A DNA stretch of 64,000 nt from Zea mays (taxonomy: Eukaryota > Streptophyta > Magnoliopsida > Poales > Poaceae), in the NCBI RefSeq assembly GCF_902167145.1, contig NC_050104.1:3038001-3102000 (forward strand). Reading direction: 5' to 3'. Under the pieces are notes generated by a model that was given only the letters and a program-made list of their open reading frames with translations, made no database searches and had not been told where the DNA came from. Every line of letters starts with the position of its first letter. The first letter of the stretch is position 1. This document shows positions 46,386 through 57,631 of this stretch, in pieces. Made by a program: the position numbers and the translations under genes.

Positions 46386-49300
46386 ATACCTTGCAGGTTT
46401 ATGCATCCGGAGGCTCAAGCTAGATTATCGACAGCGGATGCACAAACCACATGACGGAGGAGAAGAAGATGTTCACCTCCTACGTCAAGAACAGGGATTC
46501 CTAGGACACTATCATATTTGGAGATGGGAACCAAGTCAAGGTTAAAGGATTGGGAAAGATAGCCATCACAAATGAGCACTCAATATCAAATGTATTTTTA
46601 ATAGAGTCGCTCGGGTACAATCTACTGTCTTTAAGTCAATTGTGTCACATGGGCTACAATTGTTTATTTACAAATGTTGGTGTATCTGTCTTTAGAAGGA
46701 GGGATGGTTCATTAGCATTTAAGGGTGTATTAGACGGCAAACTCTATTTAGTTGATGTTTCGAAAGAGAATGTCGATCTAGATGCATGCTTAATAGCTAA
46801 GACTAATATGGGCTGGCTTTGGCATCACCGTCTAGCACATGTTGGGATGAAGAACCTTCATAAGCTTCTAAAGGGAGATCATGTGTTAGGACTAACCGAT
46901 GTCTGTTTTGAGAAAGACAGACCTTGTGCAGCATGCCAGGCAGGGAAACAGGTGGGAAGCACTCATCACAGCAAGAATGTGATGACGACATCAAGACCAC
47001 TAGAACTGCTCCACATGGATCTCTTCGGCCCCGTCGCCTATCTCAGCATCGGGAGAAGTAAGTATGGTCTTGTAATAGTTGATGATTTTTCTCGCTTCAC
47101 TTGAGTCTTCTTTTTGTAGGACAAATCTGAAACCAAAGGAATCCTAAAGCGCTTATTAAGGAGAGCTCAAAATGAGTTTGAGCTAAAGGTGAAGAAGATA
47201 AGAAGCGACAACGGGTCCGAGTTCAAGAATCTTCAAGTTGAAGAGTTTCTGGAGGAGGAAGGCATCAAGCACGAGTTCTCCGCTCCCTACACACCACAAC
47301 AAAATGGTGTGGTAGAGAGGAAGAGCAGGACGCTAATCGACATGGCAAGAACGATGCTTGGAGAGTACAAGACGCCTGAGCGGTTTTGGTCGGAAGCTGT
47401 GAACACAGCTTGCCATGCCATCAACCGGCTCTATCTGCATCATCTCCTCAAGAAGACTTCCTACAAACTCCTTACTGGTAACAAACCCAATGTTTCCTAT
47501 TTTCGTGTATTTGGAAGCAAATGCTACATTCTGGTGAAGAAAGGTAGACATTTGAAATTTGCTCCCAAGGCAGTAGAAGGATTTTTACTAGGATATGACT
47601 CAAATACAAAGGCGTATAGAGTCTTCAACAAATCATCAGGATTAGTTGAAGTCTCTAGCGACGTTGTATTTGATGAGACTAATGGCTCTCCAAGAGAGCA
47701 AGTTGATCTTGATGTAGATGAAGATGAGGTTCCGACGGTCGCAATGCGAACTATGGCGATAGGTGATGTGCGACCATAGGAACTACAGGAACAAGATCAA
47801 CCATCTTCCTCTCAAATGGTGCATCCCCCAACTCAAGACGATGTACAGGTACCTCAAGGAGAGGGGTAAGATCAAGGGGGAGCACAGGAAGAACAGGTTA
47901 TGGAGGAAGAAGCACCACGGGCCCCTCCAACCCAAGTCCGAGCAACGATCCAAAGAAATCACCCCGTCGATCAGATTCTAGGTGACATCAGCAAGGGAGT
48001 AACTACTAGCTCACGATTAGCTAATTTTTGTGAGCATTAGTCGTTTGTCTCTTCTATTGAGCCTTTCAGGGTAGAAGAGCCCATGCAGGATCCGGATTGG
48101 GTGTTGGCCATGCAGGAAGAGCTCAATAACTTCAAAAGGAATGAAGTCTGGAGCCTGGTGCCATGTCCAAAGCAAAACGTTGTGGGGACCAAGTGGGTAT
48201 TTCGCAACAAGCAAGACGAGCACGGAGTGGTGACAAGAAACAAGGCTCGACTTATGGCAAAAGGTTATGCCCAAGTCGTAGGTTTGGATTTTGAGGAGAC
48301 TTTTGCTCCTGTGGCTAGGTTAGAGTCAATTCGGATTTTATTAGCCTATGCTGCTCACCATTCTTTCAAGCTGTTCCAAATGGACGTGAAGAGCGCTTTC
48401 CTCAATGGGCCAATCAAGGAGGAGGTATACGTGGAACAACCCCCTGGCTTTGAGGATGACAGGTATCCCAACCATGTTGCTCTCTAAGGCGCTCTATGGA
48501 CTTAAGCAAGCCCCAAGAGCATGGTATGAATGCCTAAGGGATTTTCTTATTTCTAATGCTTTCAAGGTTTGGAAAGCTGATCCCACTCTTTTCACAAAGA
48601 CTTGTAATGGTGATCTTTTTGTTTGCCAAATTTATGTCGATGACATAATATTTGGTTCTACTAACCAAAAGTCCTGTGAGGAGTTTAGCAGGGTGATGAT
48701 GCAAAAGTTCGAGATGTCGATGATGGGCGAGTTGACCTACTTCCTTGGATTCCAAGTGAAGCAACTCAAGGACGGCACCTTCATCTCCCAAACAAAGTAC
48801 ACTCAAGATCTTCTCAAGAGGTTTGGAATGAAGGATTCTAAGCCCGCAAAGACACCTATGGGGACTAACAGACATCTTGACCTCAACAAAGAAGGTAAGT
48901 CCGTTGATCAAAAGGCATAACGGTCAATGATAGGTTCATTACTTTATCTTTGTGCTAGTACACCGGACATTATGCTTAGTGTATGCATGTGTGCAAGATT
49001 TCAATCTGACCCTAAGGAATGTCACCTTATGGCTGTTAAGCGAATTCTTCGGTATTTAATTTCTACGCCTTGCTTTGGGATCTGGTATCCAAAGGGGTCT
49101 ACCTTTGACTTAATTGGATATTCAGACTCCGACTATGCCAGGTGCAAGGTTGATAGGAAGAGCACATCAGGGACGTGCCAGTTTTTAGGAAGGTCCCTGG
49201 TGTCCTGGAGCTCCAAGAAACAAACATCTGTTGCCCTATCCACCGCTGAGGCCGAGTACGTTGCCGCAGGACAGTGTTGCGCGCAACTGCTTTGGATGAG

Positions 49301-49590
49301 GCAAACCTTCCGGGACTTTGGCTACAATCTGAGCAAAGTCCCACTCCTATGTGACAATGAGAGTGCAATCCGCTTAGCGGATAATCCTGTTGAACACAGC
49401 TGCACTAAGCACATAGACATTCGGCATCACTTCCTGAGAGACCACCAGCAAAAGGGAGATATTGATGTTTACACATTAGCATCCAGAACCAGCTAGCCGA
49501 TATCTTCACCTAGCCTTTAGATGAGAAAAGGTTTTGCAGGTTGCGTAGTGAACTAAATGTCTTAGATTCTCGTAACTTGGATTGATCTAT
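46386..49590 (+). pseudogene. element C pol (protease, integrase, RT, RNase H)
   Basis: Protease region IIDSGCTNHMT (about 46425-46455), with TAG in place of the preceding codon and another TAG near 46502. Integrase zinc domain (HHRLAHVGMKN ... CAACQAGKQ, 46823-46950); core DLFGPV, SDNGSEF and NGVVERKSRT with the catalytic Glu retained; stop near 47101. RT runs in two frames, the second with YVDDII (about 48635). RNase H (YSDSDYARCKVDRKST) ends ADIFT, stop, PLDEKR near 49510. Catalytic residues mostly remain, but at least five breaks prevent expression. Confidence 0.87.
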
Positions 49591-50363
49591 AGCATGCATG
49601 TGTTTCATGCCTTTGATCATGTTACTTTGAGCTTTTACTTCATTTATTTGTGGTGCTCAAGTTGTACAAGTCATCCCCAGACCTCACAAGTCCGTATACA
49701 AATGATGCACCTGTTTAGGGGGAGATGAGCTACAACTTGACTCCTTTGAGACTAACGTGTTTGTTTGAGTACACTTGAAGTAGTCTCAAAAGACCATTGA
49801 AAGGGAAAATGAACTTGGACGACGAAAAGACTTCCACTGCACTCCAGTATATGTGTATTAAATTCCAAGTTCATCCTAATGATCTCATTGCCTTTTTGCT
49901 CTTATTTGACATTTTGGTGAGGCAATGAGGTTAAAGGACCAAAAGTTATCTCGTTTTGGTGCTTAATGCCAAAGGGGGAGAAATTAAGGTCAAAAGCAAA
50001 TGAATCAGCCAACCACTTGTGAATTTCAAAAATAGTAGAGTTAGAATTTGTATTTTGCCCTAAATCCTCTTATTGCAAAATTTGGTCTCTTATGGGAAGA
50101 ATTTTTTATTATGGAAAAAGGGGGAGTTTTGGCACTTGATCAATTTTACTCTTGGAATATCTCTCAATTTGCCCAAACAAGTGTGTTTGACTTAGAGATA
50201 GGGAAAAGAATCTGATTTGCAAAAACAAACCAAGTGGTGGCAAAGAGTGATCCAAATATGCTAAATCCTAAGTAAAGAGAATTTGGTCTTCAATTTGCAT
50301 TGATGTTGCACTTCTTTTGTTGCTTTTTAATGTGTTGGCATAAATCACCAAAAAGTGGGAGAT
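49591..50363 (+). other. 3' non-coding region of element C
   Basis: It lies between RNase H and the 3' LTR. It contains tttagggggagatgagctac (about 49713, a second purine-rich tract) and caccaaaaagtgggagat at the LTR edge. Same layout as the matching region of element A. Confidence 0.7.
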
Positions 50364-51761
50364 TGAAAAGGAAATATGCCCTTGGGCCATTTCTATAAGT
50401 GTTTTAGTGATTAGATGCCCAACACATATTGATTTAGTTCTCTTGTGCTAAATGAGTGAGAAGTGCAAATCGAAGAAAAAGGCATGTATCCGGCCTTAGT
50501 ATATTGTTTTGAGTACTAACATATGCATTAAGGTGCCAGGAAACATTGCTAAGAAGAAATGATTTGAATTGAAGAAGAGTTGGCTAAGTCAGCCAAACCA
50601 GCGCACTCTGTGGTGCACCGGACTGTCCGGTAGTGCACCAGACAGTGTCCGGTGTCCCAGGCTGGCCTAGCGGCAAACTGGCCGCTCTCGGGAATCGGCG
50701 GGGCGACGTGGCTAAAAATCACAGGACTGTCTGGTGGTGCACCGGACTATCCGGTGAGTCTTCAGTGCCCGCGCCGAAGTCCTTTTGGCGACGAACTCGT
50801 CGCTCTCGGGAAAAGGAGAAAGCGCCACGGCTATAATTCATCGGACTGTCTGGTGGTACACCGGACTATCCGGTGAGTCAGAGCCACCCAAACCAACGGT
50901 CGACAGCGAAATCAGCGGGCGACGCGTGGCCCGAGCCAACGGTCGGTTGGGCACACCGGACTGTCTGGTGTGCACCGGACAGTGTCCGGTGCCAACGGGA
51001 CCGCCGGGCCAACGGTAGGATGCGCCAGATAAGGAAGGGAATCGAGCAGCGGACTGCTACAGGACATGTCCGGTGGTGCACCGGACTGTCCTGTGCGCCA
51101 CTCAACAGAAGGCAAGAATTGACTTCCAAGTTGATCTCCAACGGCTCCTAGCTGCCTTGGGGCTATAAAAGGGACCCCTAGGCACATGGAGCAGAACACC
51201 AAGCTTGCAAGAAACATCCTAAGACGCCTAGACTCTACAATCATGCAATCGGATCATCGTTCTTGAGATTTGAGCACCATTTGAGTTGTAAACTCCCTGC
51301 GCCGTGTTTGTGTGCTCACTTCTTCACTTGTGTGCATGTGTTTGTTGCGATTCGAGTCTTGTGTGCGTTGCTTTTCCTCCCTTACTCTTGTGCTTCTTTG
51401 TGATCTATATTGTAAGGGCGAGAGGCTCCAACTTGTGGAGATTCCTCGCAAACGGAAGAAGAACACTAAACAAAAAGATCGTGGTATTCAAGTTGAACAT
51501 TGGATCACTTGAAAGGGGTTGAAAGCAACCTCGTCCATTGGGACGCCACAACGTGGAAGTAGGCAAGTGTTATACTTGGCCGAACCACGAGATAAAATAC
51601 CGTGTCTCTTGTGCTGCTTTTCTCTGTGATTGTTTTGTTCACAAGAGCTCGCTTCATAGCAACTTGGTTAACTCGCACTAACACTTTTATAATCAAGTTT
51701 GTGGCTATTTAGTGTTTGATTTCACAGTATCACCTATTCACCCCCCTTCTAGGTGCTCTCA
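50364..51761 (+). repeat. 3' LTR of element C
   Basis: 1398 bp, TGAAAAGGAAATATGCC...CTAGGTGCTCTCA, followed by gatac. It has the palindrome cluster at 50616-51090 and a TATA-like CTATAAAAGGGACC at about 51162. Confidence 0.9.
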
Positions 51762-51766
51762 GATAC

Positions 51767-53612
51767 CAATTTAAAGCACCAGAACCACATGAATATCTAT
51801 CACAAGATAAACAACAAACACAATAGATACCAATTGATTCATATCAATGGAAGCACTAATTATGCATTATCACCATATAATACAACAAGCATATGATAAG
51901 CATTATCAACTAAACTAACACATTCTTCCCCTTAAGATCACAAGAACTCAAGGAAACCCCTTTGAGTCCTTTAGCACACAAAAAATTAATATTCACCCTG
52001 AAGATAAGCTTTCCTCTCAAGCGAGGTAAGCTTTAATGCACAAATTCTCCCCCCATTGACATCAAACACCAAAACCATATTCAAGCAAGAACATAGGATG
52101 ATGTCAAGGGACTACAGGGTATTAAGCAGGGAAAATGCAACACACTAACATTACTCCCCCTTGCACATTAAACATATGCAACACAAGCATTGGAGGGAAA
52201 TTAAGGTACAAATACGCAAAAAGGTCAATACCTCCTTTTGCACCTTTACCGTGTGATGGTGTATTTTCCATCTAGTTTGGCGAAGTTCCCTTTGCATTAA
52301 TTCAACATTTCCACCTTGAAAGCTTTATCTATAGGGAGCTCCTTCACACTTGTGCTTGATCCTTTATCCTGACCTTTTCTTGTTGCTAAGACACCAAACT
52401 TAGAACAAGTTATAGTATTGTTGCACAAGAGGAAACTTCTATTATAGTGATCACTAAGAGATACCAATTGAAGCACACTACCGAGGCTACCAAATGAAAG
52501 ATCATCATCAACATAGCTCCATGATATTTAAAGACAATCATCTAGGATCACCAACTATTATAGAGCACAAGCAATCTTTAAATATGCAATTACTCACAAC
52601 TTTAGATACCAATTACTCGACTTGTGGAGGTACCCAAGTCCTAATTGCTCCATTTCTTGCTCATCTTCCCTTTTCCACATTGAGACTATATAGGATCACT
52701 CAAGAAACAGTTAGTCTCAAAAGAGACAAGTTATGTGTGCTCCCCCTAAAGTTGTGCATCAAGTCTTTGAATGACTTGCACCTTTCACATTCTAGCATCC
52801 CTCAGAATTAGAGGGGATCACAACATACATTGGTTTAGGCATAATATATCAATTGCATCACAAAAAATACCAATTGAATAGATGACATAATACAACTTAT
52901 GCCTAGTGGAAACAATGCATGCCTCAAGATATATAACATTTTAAAAGCAACCTAGGCATGCTTCACACATGATGATCATTGCAACACATATACCAATTTA
53001 AAAGGCAGGATCATACATAAAAAGCGCAATGTCTAAGCACACCATGATTAAGAACTATTTTCTTAGGTACACCAAATGAAAGGAAACAACATATTAAAGC
53101 ATAAAGCACCTAAGCTATGATACTACCAATTGAAAGGCAAGAGCATAACTATGATCACAATCAACGAAACTTCAAGATATTTAATGAAATTGCATAGTTC
53201 CATTCTCCATACCTTTGCCTTTTACCTGAATGCCATGAGATCCATTCTTTTAGATAGTGTGGAGTGAGAGCACCTGTTGTCACCAATTGAGGACTCCTTT
53301 TGCTCATGCACCTCATAGCTTGAGAGGGTGCATTAGAGACACAACATGTATTTTGATTGAAAATAATGCACTTAACATACACTGGTACCATCCTTTGGAG
53401 AGCAAGATGCAGATTCTCATCAAAGTCCTTTGCTTGATTCACCAATAATGATTAAGGACCTCTACAACTTATTTAACTAGAGATGAACATGGGATTAGTA
53501 TTGCACAATAATTCAACCTTGGGTCAACAAATTGACACTGAAATTGACATCTTAAGCATAGAGTTGAAAGTAACCGTCTTAAGCTCTCCCAAGGTCTCCA
53601 GTCCTTCTCGAC
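51767..53612 (-). other. internal region of element B right of element C
   Basis: 1.85 kb, AT-rich, with recurring taccaattga-type blocks and a ctccccctaaagttgtgcatc block near 52740 like the 3' non-coding regions of A and C. A minus-strand open frame at 53161-53445 (94 aa) matches nothing I know. Pol would be expected around here but no pol motif was found. Confidence 0.55.
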
Positions 53613-54082
53613 TGTTGGGGCGAAGGCAAAGACGCCACCCTTCGCTCGAAGTCTTCGCTGCAGCCGCTGGTCTGACAGACAAAACAGGCAGGGACACCCC
53701 TCGCTTGATCGGCACCAGACGAAGACCGGCGACGAAGTCATCCCACAGTGTGGCCTCGTCCAGCTCAGAGGCCCACGTGCGATCCGGCCCATTGTAACGG
53801 GCCCTGCGTGGCCGCCGCGCGTTACGGGCCTAATTTGTAAAGGCATCCCTGTAATTACAGTCTGTAACCCCGCTTTATGGGAATATTCTGGGGATAACCT
53901 AGGTAGCTGAGGGCACATGCGTCCTTAGCACAAGGCGCTGGGCGCTCAGGTACCTATAAATACCCCTGCACAGTGCCCGTGGGAGGCCAGATTAACAGAG
54001 CTATTGCCTTCTAGCACGTAACCCTGTTGTCATCACTGTTCACTCTTGTTGGCCTCCTTGCGACTGAGAGCAAGTTCCAACA
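53613..54082 (+). repeat. solo LTR E
   Basis: 470 bp from TGTTGGGGCGAAGGC to GCAAGTTCCAACA, with a perfect target duplication tcgac (53608-53612 and 54083-54087). A TATA box, CCTATAAATACCCC, at about 53952-53965 supports plus orientation. No internal region is present. Size and termini suit a gypsy-type LTR, but the family is not assigned. Confidence 0.88.
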
Positions 54083-54321
54083 TCGACGCACCTACAAGAT
54101 CTAGTTGGCACAATTTGGTACCCATCTCGCGATGGGTCCATATAGATCATTTAGTAGTGCCTTGGGTACCCAAATAGCATTTGTGCTAGATCTAGGCGAT
54201 CTCATTATTGATCTAGCACAAGTGTATGATTTGGGTTTCCTAAGCAAATAAGATTGAGATAAATTTACTTGCTTAGGAACCTTACCCTTCTTACATACCT
54301 TACGTAGATGACCTTGCTCAC
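54083..54321 (-). pseudogene. element B gag C-terminus
   Basis: Read leftward: QGHLRKVCKKGKVPKQ, the second half of the third zinc knuckle, then AIWVPKALLNDLYGPI, matching the WVPK stretch found before protease in A and C. The first half of the knuckle is on the other side of solo LTR F. Confidence 0.72.
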
Positions 54322-55474
54322 TGAAAGTCGCCTAGAGGGGGGTGAATAGGCGGAATCTGAAATTTACAACTTTAAACACACACTATAAGTCGGGGTTAGC
54401 GTTAGAACTTAAATCGAGTCCGGGAGAGAGGGGAAAACAAATCAAATGGAAATCAAGCGAATGAACACGGTGATTTGTTTTACCGAGGTTCGGTTCCTAA
54501 GAACCTAATCCCCGTTGAGGTGGTCACAAAGACCGGGTCTCTTTCAACCCTTTCCCTCTCTAAAATGGTCACTTAGACTGAGTGAGCTTTCTCCTTAATC
54601 AAATGGTTCACTTAGACCCCACAAGGACCACCACACACTTAGGTGTCTCTTGCTTTGATTACAAGTCTCTTAGGAACAAGAATGAGGAAGGAAGAAAGCG
54701 ATCCAAGCAACAAGAGAGCAAAGAACACGAACAAACACTCTCTCAAGTCACTAGGTGATTGGAATGAATTTGGGACTTAGAGAGGCTTTGATCTTTTGAT
54801 TTGTGTCTAGGAGTGAATGCACTAGCTCATGTATTGAATGAAAACTTCAGAAGATTTGGATGCTTGGAGTTGTGGTGGTCGGGGGGTATTTATAGCCCTC
54901 AACCACCAACAAGTCGTTGGGGGAGGCTGCTGGCGATGGGCGCACCGGACAGTCTGGTGCGCTGCCACGTCACCCAACTGTTAGGGTTCGAAGCTCGGTC
55001 GACCGTTGGAGCATTGTATTCTTGCGGCACCGGATAGTTCTGTGCCACACCGGACAGGTCCTGTTCACTGTCTGGTGCACCTCTCACTTCTGCTTTGACT
55101 TCTGTCGCGCACTGTTTACGCACTGTAGCCTTTGCAGAGTTGACCGTTGCGTGAGTTAGCCGTTGCTCCGCTGGTGCACCAGACAGTCCGGTGAATTATA
55201 GCGGAGTGCACCTGCTAAAACTCGAGAGTGGCTGGTTCAGTCCTATATGGACCTCGTGCACCGGACACTGTCCGGTGCGCCAGACCACAGCACACTTGGT
55301 TTCTTTTGCTCCTTTGAATTTGATCCCTAACTTGAATATTTATTGGTTTGTGTTAAACCTTTGTGCACCTGTAGAACATGTATTCTAGAGCAAACTAGTT
55401 AGTCCATATATTTGTGTTGGGCATTCAACCACCAAAATTAATTGTGGTAAAATGTTAACCCTATTTTCCTTTCA
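54322..55474 (-). repeat. solo LTR F, copia-type, inside element B gag
   Basis: 1153 bp, plus-strand edges TGAAAGTCGCCTAGAGG and TTTTCCTTTCA, with a perfect target duplication ctcac (54317-54321 and 55475-55479). It resembles the LTRs of elements A and B at its ends and carries palindrome units (about 54940-55280). Inferred minus orientation because its left edge matches the left edges of the A and B LTRs. Confidence 0.88.
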
Positions 55475-57173
55475 CTCACCACACATGTAGCAAAAGTGTC
55501 GCTCAATCTGACATGACGTTTGTTGTTCGTCTTTTGTCTTTGTGAGGGTCATCTTGGAGGATGCATGTCTTTGATTCTTCATGAGCGGACATGAAGTGAT
55601 CATATGGTCCTTACCATTGCATCAAAAACATCTCCTCATCCCTTCGTCCTTGTCTTTATGTGGACAAGACGCAATGAAGTGGCCTAATTCCTTGCACTTG
55701 AAGCATCTCCTTTTTCCTCTTCCCTTTTTGCTTTTGGATGACATAGAGAGATGACCAGTGCAAATAACATGAGTAATTGAATATGTACCTTTTCCTTGTT
55801 CATGTTGATTGCTTCATTTATTGCTTTAGGAACATCCTTCTTGTGAAGTTTGACCCTTGCCACGATTTCTCCTTCCTCAAGCTTCTTCACTACGCGTTCA
55901 TGGATATCTCGAGGAAGTCGAGCATGGCGTCTTCTCCTCAATTGTCTTCTTTTCTTGTTCCCAAACAATTTTCTTTTTGACCCTACAACTTGTTGCTCAA
56001 TCAAGGATTGACCTTTCTTGGGGGCAGTAGAGGTTAGCACATGATAATACTTTAACTAATTTATCACAAGTGCAAAAATGAGGTTCACATGAATTTAGAC
56101 TTGTAGTTACTACCTTATGAGCAATGTCAAGCATGATATAATCATCAACTAATTCATTATGAGAGTAAGACAACATATCATACTTTTCACTTAGAGCAAG
56201 ATTTTCTAGGTTTATCATTTCTACTTGACTCTTAAGCATGGAGTTTTCAGATTTAAGTTGAGCAACATCAGATAATACATCATTATTATTTCTTTGCTCA
56301 AATAAAACAGATTCATACCGTTGGACCAAATTATCATGAGAGCACCTTAGCTCCTCATGTTCTTTGGTCCTTATCTCCAGGTTGTTGTTAGTTTTAACAG
56401 AGTCTCCTATAGCTTGAGAAGCATCTCGCCTTATTCTTTATTTCTTATCAACAATTTCATCAAGAGCATCTTGTCTTCTTTGTTGAGATTGGTGTAGAAC
56501 TGGCGAATTTCTTCCTCACACACATCATCAGTATATTTTTATCTATCATCATTATTAGTGGAAGCAATACAGAGAAATGTACCTTGTGATGATGTAGATT
56601 CATCCTTGCTATCATCATGTTTCTCCTCATCGTCACTTTCGTCTCCACTATCATCGTTAGCAACAAGACATTTATAATTAGTGGGAGATAAACCTGTCGG
56701 TGAGGTGGATTCATCGCTTGATGTCCATCCTTCTTGTTCTCCTCCCTTCGAAAGGTTAGTACCACAAGCAACATAGGGAGTAGAAGTAGTACATTTGGAC
56801 TCAGAATATTTTACTTTAATTCTAGTCCATAGATCATGAGCATCAACAAATAAATCACTATCACTACTCATGATGGCAAAATAAGCACCTCTAGAAAGAG
56901 AGTCAACTAAGATGTTGCAAGCATGGTGATTGAGAGATAAACATCTTAGTTCAACCTTAGAAGGATTTTTACTAATATCGGAGGGAAAATACTTCTACTA
57001 AAAATCTGTCTCAAATCAGGATCAATATGCATAAAAACATTATAAATAGAGACATACCAAGATTTATAATTAGAACCATTGCATAAAATAAGTTCTAGAG
57101 TTACCTCTTGTGACAACATCGTCATCTCTGGACGGCTAAGCCCACACTGGAGAGGCCTAGCTTTGATACCAAT
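55475..57173 (-). pseudogene. element B gag
   Basis: The primer-binding site ATTGGTATCAAAGC abuts the LTR at 57173. Gag then reads leftward: LCNGSNYKSWYVSIYNVFMH (DUF4219-like) and IMSSDSDLFVDAHDLWTRIK (UBN2-like). A Ser/Asp-rich block follows (56,700-56,560), then a coiled coil with several stops (56,460-56,000) and a basic stretch. Zinc knuckles follow: CFKCKELGHFIASC (about 55707-55666) and a second with a stop inside its first half (CF, stop, CNGKDHMITSC). The third, CYMCGE, is cut by solo LTR F at 55475. No pol follows. Confidence 0.75.
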
Positions 57174-57631
57174 TGAAAGTTTCATATGCCTGGGAACATG
57201 ATCTGGATGTCACCTAGAGGGGGATGAATAGACGCATAATAATTATCACTGTAAAACTTAAAACCTTACTCTACTCGAAGACTAGATCACGATGGAATGA
57301 AGATTGCTTCGAGTAGGTGGCAGCAAAAATGAAGTTCTTGTCTCAAAGAGTCCTACACTTCATAAGCAACTTATACCACAGATAATAGTATATGAAGTGC
57401 ACACAATAATAAGGCAAGAGACAAATAATAGAAACAGAGACAAGACATTAGTCATAGCACATAGCACGCATGACACAAGGATTTATACCGAGGTTCGACC
57501 AAGCTTGAAATGCTTGCCTTGTCCTCGTTGGAGTTAGCCACACCTTGGCTTGGAGTATCTTACTCCATCCTCCGATATGCTCAAATCTACAATGTGACAG
57601 ATAGAGCCTTTCAATATGTTGATGGTTGTTA
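57174..57631 (-). repeat. start of the 5' LTR of element B
   Basis: 458 bases aligned with 36502 onward. It is interrupted by element G at 57632; the remainder of this LTR should resume beyond the window with homology to about 36960-38411. Confidence 0.82.

Larger units (their letters stand above)
38740..51761 (+). mobile_element. element C: Opie/Ji-like Ty1-copia retrotransposon
   Basis: LTRs at 38740-40118 and 50364-51761. The target duplication gatac is perfect (38735-38739 and 51762-51766). The primer-binding site TGGTATCAGAG starts at 40121 and the purine tract aaaaagtgggaga precedes the right LTR. Total length is 13.0 kb, or 9.2 kb after removing solo LTR D (41501-45319), the usual size of Opie/Ji elements. 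The 5' LTR starts TA instead of TG. Several percent LTR divergence by eye, plus stops and frameshifts in gag and pol, mark it as older than the copia element in PFP intron 7. It is inserted in element B. Confidence 0.92.
36502..57631 (-). mobile_element. element B: pol-less copia-type element, multiply interrupted
   Basis: The 3' LTR is at 36502-38411. The interior is in four pieces (38412-38739, 51762-53612, 54083-54321, 55475-57173) and the 5' LTR begins at 57174. The two LTR starts align over the 458 bases available, with roughly 10% difference by eye, so the insertion is old. A primer-binding site on the minus strand, ATTGGTATCAAAGC, abuts the 5' LTR. A polypurine tract, aaaaagggggagat, abuts the 3' LTR. 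Gag with zinc knuckles is recognisable, but no protease, integrase, RT or RNase H is seen in the about 4.1-kb interior. The left target duplication is aatag (36497-36501); its partner lies beyond the window. It is split by elements C, E, F and G. Confidence 0.8.
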
